The position numbers were made by a program, and so were the translations under genes. Under the pieces are notes generated by a model. It was not told the origin of the DNA. It ran no database searches and was given only the letters and a program-made list of their open reading frames with translations. Positions 41,915-55,345 of a DNA stretch of 64,000 bases are shown one piece after another; positions within the stretch are counted from its first letter, which is position 1; every line of letters starts with the position of its first letter. The DNA is taken from positions 1,240,001 to 1,304,000 of the forward strand of contig JADLZK010010174.1 in NCBI GenBank assembly GCA_015847255.1. The letters are read 5' to 3'. Source of the stretch: Hyparrhenia diplandra. Its lineage: Eukaryota; Streptophyta; Magnoliopsida; Poales; Poaceae.

Positions 41915-42904
41915 TGTTGACACTGTTATAGCATAATATTACTAGTCAACTAAACATGAAATAAGGGCTTAAAACAAATATCAACATAAGTCTAGGGGCT
42001 TTTCTCGACATAATTCCACGAGCTTTGGTGATTTATATCTTTTAGGGATTAAATAGATAAAAGGAGATAATAACGGTGAGAACCCTAAGAGTTTGCATCT
42101 CATACGATAACAAGACTTGATCGTGAGGCAACTCAATCCAAAAAGTGGACTAAAACATTCTAGAAGACACCGGGGAGAAACCGAAGTGGTTGTGCAACAG
42201 GGTCCTAGCGATCGCCGGGGAAGATCTATGGCGACCGCCGGTGGGACCCAATTGTCGACCCTCATCTTCTTAGGTCGGTTTCTAACCGACATTGAGGTTG
42301 TATCTATACCGTTGTTCAAGGTCGGTTTGATCCGAGGGAACCTGTTCATCGCCGAGGGCTATATAAGAAGACCACGACCCCGTGGTGAAACCCTAATTCA
42401 TTATTCAACTCAATACTCAACGGTGAGGCCCGACCTCTCCTCTCTAGTTCTAATCTAGCTTAGAACACCATGTAGAACTAGAAGCCCTAGAGTGAGTTGA
42501 AGAGCAAAGCATCAAGTTGAGAGATTAGATCCGTAGTACCCCAAGAGAGTGACTAGATCTAGTCTTGAGAGCTAAAGAGTGGGTGGAGGAGAAGAAGGGG
42601 AAGCACCGGCCCTATCGGTGACTCCTCTATGCTTGTATCTCCAGGATCAAAGGCCTCATGGCACTTGATCCTGAGACTTCTATGGCGGATCAACTTCTTA
42701 TTTTAGTAAGTAAATATTCTTATTGTTCTTATTGTTCACAACTATTGTTTGAGTACTTTAATCTATAGGACCCTATAGATTAGAGGAGTAGCTTAGGTTT
42801 AGGCGTGGTGCTTAGACCGAGGTTACTTGTGAATGCACCCTACATTCCGGGTCGTGTGGTAGATCGCGGGAGTGACAAAGTCTGTTGAGTCCTTTGGAGT
42901 CCAC
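41915..42904 (+). repeat. Gypsy-2 5' LTR, part 1
   Basis: The first 990 bp of the LTR up to GAGTCCAC, with a TATATAA box at 42360-42366. It matches 52829-53833 of the 3' LTR. Confidence 0.88.
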
Positions 42905-45900
42905 TTCAGTAACACCCGTGTTTTTGCATCATTTTAAAAATCACTAAAAATTTGAACTTTTTATAATTACAACTAAAACTTGATTTAGTTTCCGCTAAAC
43001 CGAAACCCTATTTTCGAAAAACCTGCATTTCAAACCCTCACCATATAGAAAATAGGAAATCTTGTTTGTTGCTTGATGAGCTTTATGGTGACCAAGGATG
43101 CAAGGTAGGTTCTAGATTTTATTTATGGAAGTATAATATTGCATGAGTAATGATTTACAAATCATCTCTCGGGAATAAAATACCGAAACTCGTGTGTACC
43201 AAATATATATATTTAATATTTTTATGAGCATAACAATATAAATATTCTCGACAATAAGAGTCACGAGAATATATGTGTGCTTGTGGAAATATTTATAGTA
43301 TATATATACTACACATGAAATAATAACCTCAGGGAAAACGTGTGTACACACATATGTGGTGTTATTTATACAAGTACAATTAAATTATATTTTCATGAAT
43401 GAAAATCATGGGGATATAGTTGTGCTTGTCTAAGTAATTATAGTATATATGTTACACACATGGAAATTGGGGAAATAAAGAGAAATGGGAGAGAAAGAAT
43501 AAAGAATAAGGAAAGGAGAGAAATAGAAGAAGAGAACAGGAAGCGGCTCGTGGGCTCATTTTTCGCCCAAAGAAGACCCTCCTTTCCCCTCCCTCCTCCC
43601 TTTCCTTCTCGCCTCCAAATGGGCCGGCCCAGCCAGTGCAAGCGAGCCCAGCTCTCCTCCCATCCCACCCGACCGCACGAGCGGGGCCCAAAGCCCAGCC
43701 CGGCTTCCTCTCCTCAACGCGACGAGCGGGACCCGACGGTCAGCTCCGTCTCCTTCCTCTACTCGCGTCGCGACGGAGAGACAGCTCGACCCCGCCCCGC
43801 GCCATCGACGACCGCCCCACGGTGTCGCGCGAGCCCGCGCTCCGTAGCGGTGGCGGCGACTCCGATAAAGACCCTACACGCCCGGTACGTCACTTCACAC
43901 GGACACAACCTCGGCGTGCGGGACGGCCCGGCTTCGATGAGCACCGAGGAGCCATTCAACGCCACGAGGGAGGGACAAGACTCGCCATGGCCCACGCCCT
44001 CGCCGGTGACAGTGACAACTCGGCGGCCCGGCCACGCCCGAGGCGAGCATAGCGGCGCCCGGCTCATGGCGGGCTGCTCAGTCGCGTACCACGGGAAAGT
44101 CGGCGAGCCCGCCGCCGAGCCAGGCCGAACCCGGTCCCGATGGCGGAGACCGAGGCACGGGGAGCTCACTAACCTCCGCCGGGCCGCGGCGCGCGCCGCG
44201 GGACGCCGGGTCTCTCCTACAGCCGCGCGCGACCTTAATGCCGCCATGCCGCCCGGCGGCCGGCATCACCGGGACAGCGACGGGCGGCCAGCTCACCCCC
44301 GGGCGAGCACGGCGTGTGCCGGCTCATGGAGCACACCAGCCCGCGGTCCACGCGCACAAGGCGCACGGTCGGAAAATATCGGGACGGCGGAAAAGATCTT
44401 ACCGGCGAGCTCTCACCCGCCATGGCTATAAATAGCCCCTCAGGGAGCTCGATCGGTCGTGCCACCACCACCCCAAGCTCCGCTGAGTCGGGAACGCCAC
44501 GGTGCGCACCTCATCTTCCCCTCTCCCCTGCCCACACGCCGCCCTAATCGGCGTTTCCCAACTCCTTGCTCCGCCGCCGCCGCGGACTAGGTCAAGGTGT
44601 CCCCGGTCGACAACGTCGGCTGCGAGGACAAATTGGTGAGTCCATCAGCTTAGTTTGCAGTCTAGTCCCTCGTTTCCCCTCCTTTTTCGCTCTTCGTTGT
44701 CTTTGTGTAGGGTCCTACCGAGTGCCGCCGCCGCCGGACGACCGCCCGATTCGCCGCCGTCGGGGGAGCAAGCCCCCGGAGCCACCCTAGCATGGACCAT
44801 CGTGTGCAGGGTGACGGCGGAGTGAATAAAAGCCACCAGCGGCGAAGCTTTGGACGACGGCCGCGCCAATCCGGCGGACTCCGGCGAACCACCGCCGTGG
44901 GAGCCCGACGGACGAGGAGCCTCGGCGCCGTCGCCGCCACGACGCCCGTCAAGGCGCGAGCCAATACGGAATCGCCACGCCGCCCTCTGTTTCCCTCCGG
45001 CCACGCGATTAAGCGGGCGACCCGTCACACACGTGGCGCCCACGTGGCAGCCACCGTGGCGTCCACCTGGACCCACGTGGCACCCGAGGGACCCACGCGT
45101 CGGTTAATACAGCACATAGAGACAGATGAGCTGTGTACACATGGAAAATTGCTATGTACACCCAAAGAATCGCATACGAATGTTTAAAAAGTATACTTTC
45201 CAAAGTGTCGAAAAATTTTTAAAATTTGTAAATTCATTATTTGATTTATAGAATTTTATCATGTAATTAGTTCTAATATTATTACATGATAAAATTATAT
45301 TATAATATTACCCTAATGATTTAATTAGGGATCAATATTATAAAATCCATATCTCATGCATACTAACTCCGTTTCGCGTGAAAGCGACTTCCATAATTCA
45401 TCTAAAATCTAGCTCTATGCATCTAACCCCTTGCCACCATAATGTTCTATGTTTGTTTTATATGTTATAGTTCAAGCTAGGTTTACCGCTTGCCGCAAGT
45501 AGATTCGACGACACGATTAGGAGCTTCCGTGCGAGCGAGCTAGGATCGTTCGACGCCGTGCCGATTCGAAAGAACATCCCGGGCAAGTCCTTACCCCCTT
45601 AATCACGACCTTAATATGATGATATAATGATGATGATAATAATAAATCGGATTAGTAAATAGTGGTGTGAGTCGATAACGTAGCTATGGAGCTAAGCCGG
45701 ATGACGTAATCATCCACGTTATCTACGCTCATACGTTGTGATCAAGAGAAACATGAGAATGCCTAATGAACCCTAACCAACAAAAGAGGTGAGTAGTGGT
45801 AGTCCGGTAGAGCCTAAATACCACGTCGGGAATCGCCGCGAGGGGTTTCCCGCGGAGAGATACTCGCCTCCCTAAGGACCGGGTCATAGACCTTCTACCT

Positions 45901-47045
45901 AGTATAATATTACGTGACAGCAGCCACACGCCGTTTATGGGGCGGCTTGATTCACACCCCGTTGGGTTGAGGTATAATTGGGATCCAAGGTGGCCGGAGC
46001 GGGCAAACGACCTATTGGGAGCGAGATGTGGGGAGAGTGGCCCCATGTCAGGTTGGCGTGGATCTTGAGTGGTCTTCCACGGAAGTGTTTGGGCGCGGTG
46101 GCGCGGTGCTAGAGGCACATATTGATGATTTGAGATTGAGAGTGGTGTTGACGGTATAGGTTGGGTAATTAGGTATTACCGAAAAGCCGTGGGTGATTTG
46201 GTATCACCATATTGTCTAGGGTGATGCGTCATTTTAGGGTGGCGTGTTGTCCTTCCAACCCCCGAGAAGTCGTGGTGAAGATTATACCAATATACCTAGG
46301 GTAGCACCCAAGCGGGTACGGATCTCGTTAGGCTGTCTAAGCCAAGTCGCGGTGGTAAGGGCAGTGTCTATCGTGTGGGGAAAAGTGTACAACCTCTGCA
46401 GAGTTAATTGAATCTATTCGAATAGCCACGTCCTTGGAATGGGCAAGTGCTAGGACGAACATCTATGATTAGATATACATTTTGATGATGACTAACATGT
46501 GGTGTCATGACGAGTGGTGATGACATGAGATAAACCGGGAACTAGCGAGAGAGCAGTTTTTAGAGACTTCGCTAGGGCCCAAACCCTTAATAATTACAAC
46601 CCCCAGGTTGGGACTTGCCGAAAGTACGTTTGTACTCACCCCTCTATTTTACGGATATCGGCATATCCGAAGGTAAAGTCATTTGTCGAAGTAGGAGACC
46701 CACGACGTAGAAGTTTACAAGACGTTGCTTAGGAGAAAGACGTAGAAGTCCAGGAATTCCATCCGCGCTCAAGTTGCCTGTGGAACATGGAGTTGTGCCC
46801 AGACGGTCTAGCACTCTAGCGGGACCCGTCACGGATAAACCACGCTTTCACGGTTGGCTACTCACGATCAATATAATCAGTGGTGTCTTCAACACCGCTG
46901 TAAGTACATCTATCCTATGTCAATATATGCTCGGAATAGTTCATCTATAACTGATTTCCATTACTGTGACTCGGTAACGTATTGGTAGCGTGATCCTGGC
47001 GCCAATACGCGAGATTAAAAGTCCCATTAAAAAGTGGGCGTGACA
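42905..47045 (+). mobile_element. 4.1-kb solo LTR nested in the gypsy-2 5' LTR
   Basis: A 4141-bp insertion is flanked by a perfect TCCAC duplication (42900-42904, 47046-47050). It begins TTCAGTAACACCCGTG, similar to the TGTAACACCC start of long gypsy LTRs, and ends GGGCGTGACA. It has a TATAAATA promoter at 44427, a GC-rich U3 (43600-44400) and a long AT-balanced R/U5, with no pol domain. A 323-codon open frame at 43460-44431 is compositional (Arg/Pro-rich, over U3) and is not treated as a gene. Confidence 0.7.
44427..44434 (+). promoter_or_regulatory. TATA box of the 4.1-kb solo LTR
   Basis: GGCTATAAATAGCCCC follows a GC-rich U3 and precedes a C-rich leader, a standard LTR promoter layout. 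Confidence 0.65.
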
Positions 47046-47050
47046 TCCAC

Positions 47051-47370
47051 CCCACGAATGATAGGCCAAGCGGGACCATATTCTTTGGAGGATTGCATGT
47101 TTCGTCCATGTTTTCCTTTGAGTACGTCCCCTAAGACAATATCAACATAGCTTACAAGGATAAGAACTAGACAACCGTAGGAATCTCCTTACCTCTTTAT
47201 CCTCTCAAGTCCTTGATTGCTGCTCAGGGATTAGTTATATGCCTCAGTTATCCTCACACCATCCTCCCTGTGGATTCGATATTAAAAACCCTCTCGGGTG
47301 AAGTGCTCACCGGTATCCGTTCGCTTGCGGATTATTATAAATATTTCTATAGGCTTGTCAAATACCAACA
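47051..47370 (+). repeat. Gypsy-2 5' LTR, part 2
   Basis: The last 320 bp of the LTR, from CCCACGAATGATAGGCC to AAATACCAACA, matching 53834-54152. The GTGAAGTGCTCACCGGTATC block near 47298-47317 parallels GTGAAGTGCTACAACGGTAT in the Athila-1 LTR. Confidence 0.87.
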
Positions 47371-47376
47371 AGCATT

Positions 47377-47397
47377 TCGGCGACGCCGTTGCCGGGA
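47377..47397 (+). promoter_or_regulatory. Gypsy-2 primer-binding site (tRNA-Asp type)
   Basis: CGGCGACGCCGTTGCCGGGA follows the LTR, resembling TGGCGCCGTTGCCGGGGA with an ACG insertion. Confidence 0.7.
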
Positions 47398-47399
47398 GA

Positions 47400-48100
47400 A
47401 TGGTTCTTGAGAAAACATTGAGTATAACTAATCTTGTACAATACTTTAGTGTAGTCTTTTTTTTTATATTTTTTTATATTTTTTATGGGATCTTCGGATT
47501 CCACACCTATCTTTATGCTGCACCCATAAGCACAAGCTTCAGGCCACTAGAATCTTTAGAACCTATCCTATCACTTGGCTATGAGCTGTGCCTACGGTTA
47601 ATCCAAATGATCATGAAACAACCCATTATAGGAGAGAATTCTGTAGTTAACCTCAGACCAAATCCTATCCTTCAAAAAGGATAATGTATTTGGGTCTCAT
47701 TCTAGAAAAGTTGTTCGCATGACCATCATGCAGTTTTCTAGAGGAACTTTTCTTTCCTTTTCTAAAGCAAGGTTTGTCCTTGACAAACTCAGCGGGTGTG
47801 ATCTTTTTCTTAGAATTTTTCATGAACACCCAAAGGAAGAAAATGAATCATCCTCTAGACCAAAGAAGAAGTTTTAATAGCTAGATCATAATCATTCGAA
47901 CCCCTTGATTTAGCTACCAATCCTAAATCATCAATACTCCAAAACCCTCCAAGGGAAGAAGCAATTCTACCCTTGAATCTTTTATGGCGATGACTTTGGG
48001 AGACAAACTTCTAGCTTCACAGGAGACCTCTGAGTGCCTATAAACCAAATCCTCTTAAAGAAGAGTCTCTTAGAGAGCATCCTTATTCTTACAAAGGATG
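47400..48100 (+). pseudogene. Gypsy-2 gag-like remnant
   Basis: A frame from 47400 reads YAAPISTSFRPLESLEPILS, then YELCLRLIQMI. This parallels the start of Athila-1 gag (FGAPLKLYLRPL, then PELIQLVQENL). It breaks up by about 47680. Downstream, no RT or integrase is seen. Confidence 0.5.
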
Positions 48101-51100
48101 TTGGGAGCCCAAGGATGGCAGATCTAATAACGTCATAGAAGGAGAGCAAAGCTATCTAAAATCCATTCATGTCTTCTCCCCTTCTATTTTAGACTAGATA
48201 ACTTATCCAAAACCATACTTAACCTCATCCTTGACCCCAATGAATCCTCTAGTGTTCTTTTTCTTGAGTCTACCTACGATCTTAGAAATCCCAAGTATAG
48301 ACATCATGAAGGATCTAATGAAGACCAAGAAGAGCATTATCAATAGTTGGAGAACATCCATGAGCATAGGAGTTATATTCTAAATATTCTATCTAATCCT
48401 TGCCCGTGTGAGCAAACTCCGAATTGATTGCCATCTCTAATCTTGCCACCTACAAGATCTCAAACTCCCTTGAGATAATTGTTCAGGATTTAGAAAGGGT
48501 GATTGTTGATCTTATTGGCTTGAATGTTGAGATTGGTGATATGAGGGAAAACCTCTTCATGAATCATATTTGAGGGTTTCCCAAGGACGAGCTTTTTGTC
48601 CTAAAACAAGCACTTTAGGGGGAAATAACATCAAGTATAGATCTTTGACTATAACACCCCTTTGTGTAGTGAGCATAGAGATATAATTGTGAGGATATTC
48701 CTTCGGGTATTTTTGTTACTAACCATTTCAGGTCTAAAACAAGGAGAACGAAGGATGACAATGTAAAGGTATGTCCAACCAACTCTTGAGCAACATTGAA
48801 TCACTCATATGATTCTTGCCATGTTGCTACCATATCTTGGTTGTCGCTACCCTTAAGACATGCTCGACCTACAAAACAGCAATCATAACTTTCATCTCTA
48901 TTTGAATAAATCTCTTTAATGTTTTCATGTTACCATTATCTACTATATTATATGATTTGGTTTTGATGTACTTTCATACACCTTTTTAAATTAGGCATGG
49001 TGCTTAGTTTAAGTTGTTTTCCTGAATTAAATTAGACAAGGTGTCTAGTTTGATTTTTGAACTGAGGGTGTGTTGATTTTACTTCTAAAGGTTTTTAAAT
49101 TAAGCATGGTGCTTAGGTTAAAATGCCTTCCTAGATCAAATTAGACGTGGTGTCTAGGTTGATTTATGAGCTGATAAGTATGCTATAGTAGATGTTGGAT
49201 ATTGTGTGGACTAAACCCCTGTAGAAAGAAAAAAAGCTCTCAAACAAGCTTGGGGAATTCCGAGATAAACTCACATTAGAGATGAAGCAAGAGAAAGAAG
49301 AGGAGTGCCACAAACAAAATCTACAACATAAAAGCACTTGCTCAAGGATGAACTCAAGGGTGATTGGCACATGGAAGAAGATGACCAACTCCACCAAGGA
49401 TAATCAATCGTGCTCTTCCTCCTTACATGCCCCCATCACTCCCACACGCCTGGTGCGCAACCTCTCTATTCACTATTACTCTTTTCTACAAGTTTGAATG
49501 ATTTGATGCATGAAAAGCAAACTTAAGGTTCACTAAAATCATTCCTTTAGAAAAGCAAGGTGAAACATGTGATAAATGATCTATGCTAAAATGTTCAACC
49601 AAACTTTTCGTAGCATAGAAAGTGACCTTTAGCCCCTGTAACAACAATATCCTCGTTACTACTTGTATATTCCTTCGGGTATGTGTTGTCCACTAATGAC
49701 ACAGAATAAAACCATGAGAGGAGCAAAAAGGTCCTAGCACAATTTAAAAGGAGAAGAAAGAAAGGATGATGCAATAAAGGAGACAAGTTAGGAGCAAGAT
49801 ATACATGAGGCCAAATGAGGAAAGCTCCAAGCAAAAGGTAATAATGACCACAAGGTGTTACGGTGCCATCACACTCTAATAAAAGGTAACATCTTGAGGT
49901 AAGCTATCATTAACTAAGCTTTTCCTAATTATGGCATGCTCATAAATAAGGAAACAAACATGTTGGAGTCAAAACCTAACCTTATCCATCCCTGCTTAGC
50001 TTCACATGTTTAGTTCTTTGTTCCTAAAAACCACTCTCTTGATCTCATAGTCCCTAATGCAAACTAAAATGTTGCTCATCCTGCTTTGCAAGATAGTCAT
50101 AATCAATTAAACTGTTGATGCTCTATCTTGTGACCTTATCACGCTCATCATAAATGGAGAAAACAAATAAACATTAACTCTATCTTGTTTAATGTGCCTA
50201 AGGTTAGAGAATAATGAATAAAGTTTTGGTTCTGTTGGTGTTTTCCCACCAACAGGACCCATGCACTTGATTTCTACCTTGTCTTTGCAAGCGGGACATA
50301 CTTCGAGCACAACATGGAGGAGTATGTCATTCCTCCAAGATTCTACGAGGAAATGTCCAGAACCCATAAAGTATGCACACTAAACAAGATGTTGCCCGCT
50401 TCCATATTGTCAAAAGCTTCACTTCAAACCATGGGACAAGCAAGCAACATGGGTGATGCCATCCTCAGAGATCATTATCTCAGGAGACGCAGCCACCAAG
50501 ATCAGATGATGCACTTGAGGAGTGAGTAAGGTAAGAAGTCTTGTTCAGAGGACTTAAAACACTGAACCCTCATTTGGAAGGTAAGATCGGTAGTTATCTA
50601 TAACATATTTATTTCCTTGCATTGCATAATCATTTTCCTTTAGCATATCTAAATTTCTGCATTAGCATTGCATTGAAAAATTTTCAAGCCCCATGTGAAT
50701 AATCTTGAGGCGTGTAACAACCCATAAGGATATTCACCGTGGTGGCATAAAAAATAGTTATGCATTCATCGGCTACAATTGCATTATAGTTCTTTGCATG
50801 TATATAAAATTATAAAACTTCATAAAACATTTAGAAGAGAAATCTTGTTGAAGTTCTATTTGGAATAATCATGATCCATCTTAAAAATCTCTAGACACAT
50901 GAGGCCTATGTGGCCAACCACTAACGTCTAACGTTTCCACAAAGCTTTGTTGTCTATTTGAGTTCAACAGGATTCGAAGGAGAGAGACATGATAGGGCCG
51001 ACTTCATCGTCACTATCTACCTCAACTTCCACATCAACAAACCCGACACTTCAATCCCGGCTTGGGGAGAGCACCCCCAGTTATCCCGATAAGTATCTCT

Positions 51101-52814
51101 ACTACTATCTATATATATTATTAGCTAAATATTTGGTTTGCTATTAGAGTTTGTTAAGAAGTTTAGTTTTATAGAGTCTAGTCGTTTAAAGAGTCTTTAG
51201 TAGAGTGTGATCCTTAGAGTGTGAGAATAAATAAATAAGTTTAGAGAGTGTACAAGAAGTTGTTTCGCCAAAATAAAATGAACCCTAAACTTGACAACTT
51301 GTAGATGATGAATAGTTGCTCCGTCATAATTCCTTTTCAGTATCTAGCTTTCAAGCTTAATTTCTCTTGAGCCTTAAATGGAAAACTACTTTGACTTGAG
51401 ACTTACTTTGAACCTGAAACCTATGGGTTGCAAATGCTTGCTCTAAAGTCTAGGTAATTGACGGATACGATATATGAAAGTCCGATTTGCTATTGATCTT
51501 ACTCCTAGTGATACTAGATTTCTGGAGATTTATTGTGAAAATTTAAAATGCACATGATAAGTTCCTGTGTGACAAAGTGTTGAACCTCCTACCACAGCCA
51601 TACATACATGCTCCCTAGATTAGGAAAACCTTTTGACATATATATAGGTTGCTTGCTTTGCATTGAGTTTGTTCAATCTTTGTCGACCCTTAGAAACTTG
51701 TCATGCTTTGATCATGTACACTCCACCTCATTTCATCTCACTCCACTCAACTCCACTCATTCATATGCTACTTCCACCTGGAAGTACGCATCCACCATAT
51801 ACACCCATTATATATACACTACTATCCATTCACTATAGCCAAAAAAAAAATATTCTACTCCTATCTTGGGAGAGAGCAACAAAAAAATATATTCCCTATA
51901 CCCATCCACACATTTTCTAGCCAATGTCTTACGAAGCTCCATTACTTTTGTCTATCTCAAAAAAGTTATTGCAAAAAAGAGATTTGGGTTGTATTTAAAA
52001 AAGAGAGAGAGAGAAAGAATAAAGGAGAGTTTAAAAATGGACAAGTGTCCACCTTTGAAAACAATGGGTACTTAGATGCTCGCCTCTCCACAAAAGAAAA
52101 ATAAAGAAAGAGAAAGAGATACAACCCAAGTTCTCACAAAGTTTCAGATTCCAAAGAGAGATGATTCCTCAAGAAGAAAAAGTAGAATTAGGCTTTCTCC
52201 TCATTCATTCCATACACCTTACTATATTCCCTACCATATTCTATTCACCATACACATGCACCACTTGATCGGTATGACTCGTGACTTTGGATCCATTGCT
52301 TGAACTTAAAATATATGCTTAGTAAGTAGATGTAGTTTCTCCCACCTATGAGCTCAGGATATAAGCCTTAGATATATGGTGAGAGAGAAGAAGACATAGT
52401 GTCTTCTTGCCTTATTCCCAAAAATACCACATATTATGAGAGAAAGGCAACACAACATTAATGCCTAAGTGAGGATCCACAAATACCACAAATGAGAGAC
52501 TTGAGAAGGTCATACAAAGAAACTTTGAGTTTTATTTTGAAAACTTGCAAAAACTTCGAGAATGACAGGTTGAACAAAGAGGTTGAGATATGGTGCTTGA
52601 CTTGATTGTTCTATCTTTCAATTACCCAAGATCAAAGAAAAGGCTATAAGCTCCATGGTTAAAGGTAATATGGGTAAGTTGAAGGTTGAACAGTTTAATC
52701 TTATCCGGAGGAGAAATTTTGTTTGAAAGAATGTGTACTTTGGAGGCATGAAAGCGTTGTAGTAACTCCCCGATCCATTGCTAGGTTTGGCTTTGCTAGG
52801 GACTAGCAAAGGGT
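48101..52814 (+). other. Gypsy-2 internal non-coding region
   Basis: AT-rich sequence with no recognisable domain. It holds a 109-bp-spaced duplication (48983 and 49092), two ATTCCTTCGGGTAT motifs (48697-48710, 49669-49682) and segments that recur in 60511-64000, for example GGTAAGATCGGTAGTTATCT near 50580 and 63255. The block near 52036-52085 matches the Athila-1 3' region. Confidence 0.65.
48983..49165 (+). repeat. Duplicated TTTTTAAATTA(G/A)GCATGGTG segment
   Basis: Two copies of about 75 bp start at 48983 and 49092, each followed by TTAGAC(A/G)-GGTGTCTAG. A single copy is seen at about 61119-61185. Confidence 0.75.
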
Positions 52815-52828
52815 AAGCTTGGGGAGCT
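52815..52828 (+). promoter_or_regulatory. Gypsy-2 polypurine tract
   Basis: AAGCTTGGGGAGCT abuts the 3' LTR, as AGTGTGGGGAGCT does in Athila-1. Confidence 0.75.
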
Positions 52829-54152
52829 TGTTGACACCTGTTATAGCATAATATTACTAGTCAACTAAACATGAAATAAGGGCTTAAAACAAATATCAAC
52901 ATAAGTCTAGGGGCTTTACTGACATAATTCCACGAGCTTTGGTGATTTATATCTTTTTAGGGATTGAACAGATAAAAGCAGATAAGAACAGTGAGAACCT
53001 TAAGAGTTTGCATCTCATACGATGACAAGACTTGACCGTGAGGCAACTCAATCCAAAAAGTGGACTAAAACATTCTAGAAGACACCAGAAGACACCAGGA
53101 GAAATAAGAAGTGGTTGTGCAATAGGGTCCTGGCGATCGCCAAGAAGATCTATGGCAACCGCCAGGTGGGACCCACCTGTCAGCCTCATCTTCTTAGGTC
53201 AGTTTCTAACCGACATTGAGGTTGTATCTATACCGTTGTTCAAGGTCGGTTTGATCCGAGGGTCCCTGTTCATCGCCGAGGGCTATATAAGAAGACCACC
53301 TGACCCTAGGGTGAAACCCTAATTCATTATTCAACTCAATACTCAACAGGCTGAGGCCTGACCTCTCCTCTCTAGTTCTAATCTAGCTTAGAACACCATG
53401 TAGAACTAGAAGCCCTAGAGTGAGTTAAAGAGCAAAGCATCAAGTTGAGAGATTAGATCTGTAGTACCCCAAGAGAGTGACTAGATCTAGTCTTGATAGC
53501 TAAAGAGTGGGTGAAGGAGAAGAAGGGGAAGCACCAGACCTGTCGGTGACTCCTCTATGCTTGTATCTCTAGGATCAAAGGCCTCATGGCACTTGATCCT
53601 GAGACTTCTATGGCGGATCAACTTCTTATTTAAGTAAGTAAATGTTCTTATTGTTCTTATTGTTCACAACTATTGTTTGAGTACTTTAATCTATAGGACC
53701 CTATAGATTAGAGGAGTAGCTTAGGTTTAGGCGTGGTGCTTAGAACGAGGTTACTTGTGAATGCACCCTACATTCCGGGTCGTGTGGTAGATCGCGGGAG
53801 TGACAGTCCTGTTGAGTCCTTTGGAGTCCACTCCACGAATGATAGGCCAAGCAAGACCATATTGCTGGAGGATTGCATGTTTCGTCCATGTTTTCCTTTG
53901 AGTACGTCCCCCTAAGACAATATCAACATAGCTTACAAGGATAAGAACTAGACAACCGTAGGAATCTCCTTACCTCTTTATCCTCTCAAGTCCTTTGATT
54001 GCTGCTCAGGAATTAGTTATATGCCTCAGTTATCCTCACACCATCCTTCCTGTGGATTCGATATTAAAACCCTCTCCTAGGTGAAGTGCTCACCGGTATC
54101 CGCTCGCTATGGATTATTATAAATATTTATGTAGGCTTATCAAATACCAACA
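52829..54152 (+). repeat. Gypsy-2 3' LTR
   Basis: The uninterrupted LTR is 1324 bp with a TATATAA box at 53284-53290. It serves as the empty-site reference for the 4.1-kb insertion in the 5' LTR. Confidence 0.92.
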
Positions 54153-54157
54153 GGGCC

Positions 54158-55345
54158 TCAAAACCATCGGCGAGTTTCACGGGTTTGGGCCTCAAAACCC
54201 GGGATGTTCCGGTGGACGGAAGGACGACACGTGGCGGCATCTGGGAGATTGCGTGGAGCAAGGCTATAGATGAGGAGGCGCGGTGGTCGCCGGATCGTAA
54301 GATACCCAAGTCCGACCATTATGCCCCTGGCTAAGTGTCTTTGGCAATTGTATCCATAGGGGTAGAGTAGTAATAGCACAGTCGCTAGGACTTGGACTAT
54401 AAATATCAAGGCAGCCCCTTCCCCCAGACTTTCCTCTCTAGTTTGCATTTTCATTAGGGTTTGCCAGTCTGTAGTTGTTCTGAGAGGGAGAGGACTAGAC
54501 AACTATTTTGTGCCTGTGATCGTAGGAAGCGCTCCCCTAAGTGAGCGTGTACCCTCTGGGTTTTTGGGGTCAGATCGTGTCTTTGTGTGCAGCGATTTCG
54601 TTTTTTTGTTTGTAATTTTCGCGGTGCTTTTCTCCTCCCCTTTTTAGAGCTCAATTCGCCGTGGTGTGGATCGTTTGGTTCGATTCTTTTTTGCTGTGAT
54701 TTGTTCTACATCGTGTACCTAAGAGATTCACCAAAGGAAATCATTTGAATCTACACGAATCAGTAGATCGAAGCACTTTTATGTTCGTGCTCGTGTTCTT
54801 TGTAGTTCGTCACGTGATCTGAGTTTTCTCTCGTTTCACTCGGTGGGTCTCGAGTTTCCAAGGAGGAAATGGTCACCCACATGTCTAGTTCACCTGGACC
54901 ACATCTTGTGACCTGAGATCGAGTGTGAATCGATTTTGGTTGATTTTGTGGAAGAACAGATGCCGGCGGGTTCCTGTTCGTGTCTATTTTTCGAGGCGCC
55001 GGATAGTCTGACCCCTTTACGTGGACAGTCCGGGCGTCGTGCAGAGCCGGTGTGATTTTTTGTTGTGCTGAGTCAGCTTAGTCCGGACAGTCCGAGCTCA
55101 TGTAGCGGACAGTCCGTGACACTCGCTGCAACAAGTCCAGCAGGGCGCAACTCCGATCGGTTTTCAGTGCCTTGCTAGCGGACAGTCCAGGTGGGTCAGG
55201 CGGACAATCCGGCTCAGGGCAAGTGCGAGTCCAGCGTCAAGTCTGTAGTGTTCTTATTCGTTTTTATTTAGTCCTAGGCTTGTTGTTCCCAACGTGTGAT
55301 TTTCATTAGCAATGATTAGCTTTTGTCCTGTTGTGTTAAATCCAA
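54158..55345 (+). repeat. Copia-2 5' LTR part 2 and leader
   Basis: The LTR resumes with TCAAAACCATCGG. A TATA box lies at 54398-54406. Transcribed leader sequence follows. The LTR/leader border is not identified because no PBS is visible. GGACAGTCCG motifs begin at about 55021. Confidence 0.6.
54398..54406 (+). promoter_or_regulatory. Copia-2 TATA box
   Basis: TATAAATAT lies in GGACTATAAATATCAAGG, downstream of the U3. Confidence 0.7.

Larger units (their letters stand above)
41915..54152 (+). mobile_element. Gypsy-2: pol-less Athila-type retrotransposon nested in the copia-2 LTR
   Basis: LTRs 41915-47370 (including a 4.1-kb insertion) and 52829-54152 share TGTTGACAC(C)TG starts and AAATACCAACA ends. 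GGGCC is duplicated on both sides. A tRNA-Asp-type PBS and a gag-like start are present, but no protease, RT or integrase. LTR end, PBS type and a 3' internal block match Athila-1, so gypsy-2 may be a non-autonomous relative of that family. Confidence 0.88.

Noticed and set aside
43460..44431. A 323-codon open frame in GC-rich sequence
   Set aside because: It lies in the U3-like part of a solo LTR, is Arg/Pro/Ser-rich without a recognisable domain, and long open frames exist there on the other strand too. Base composition explains it.
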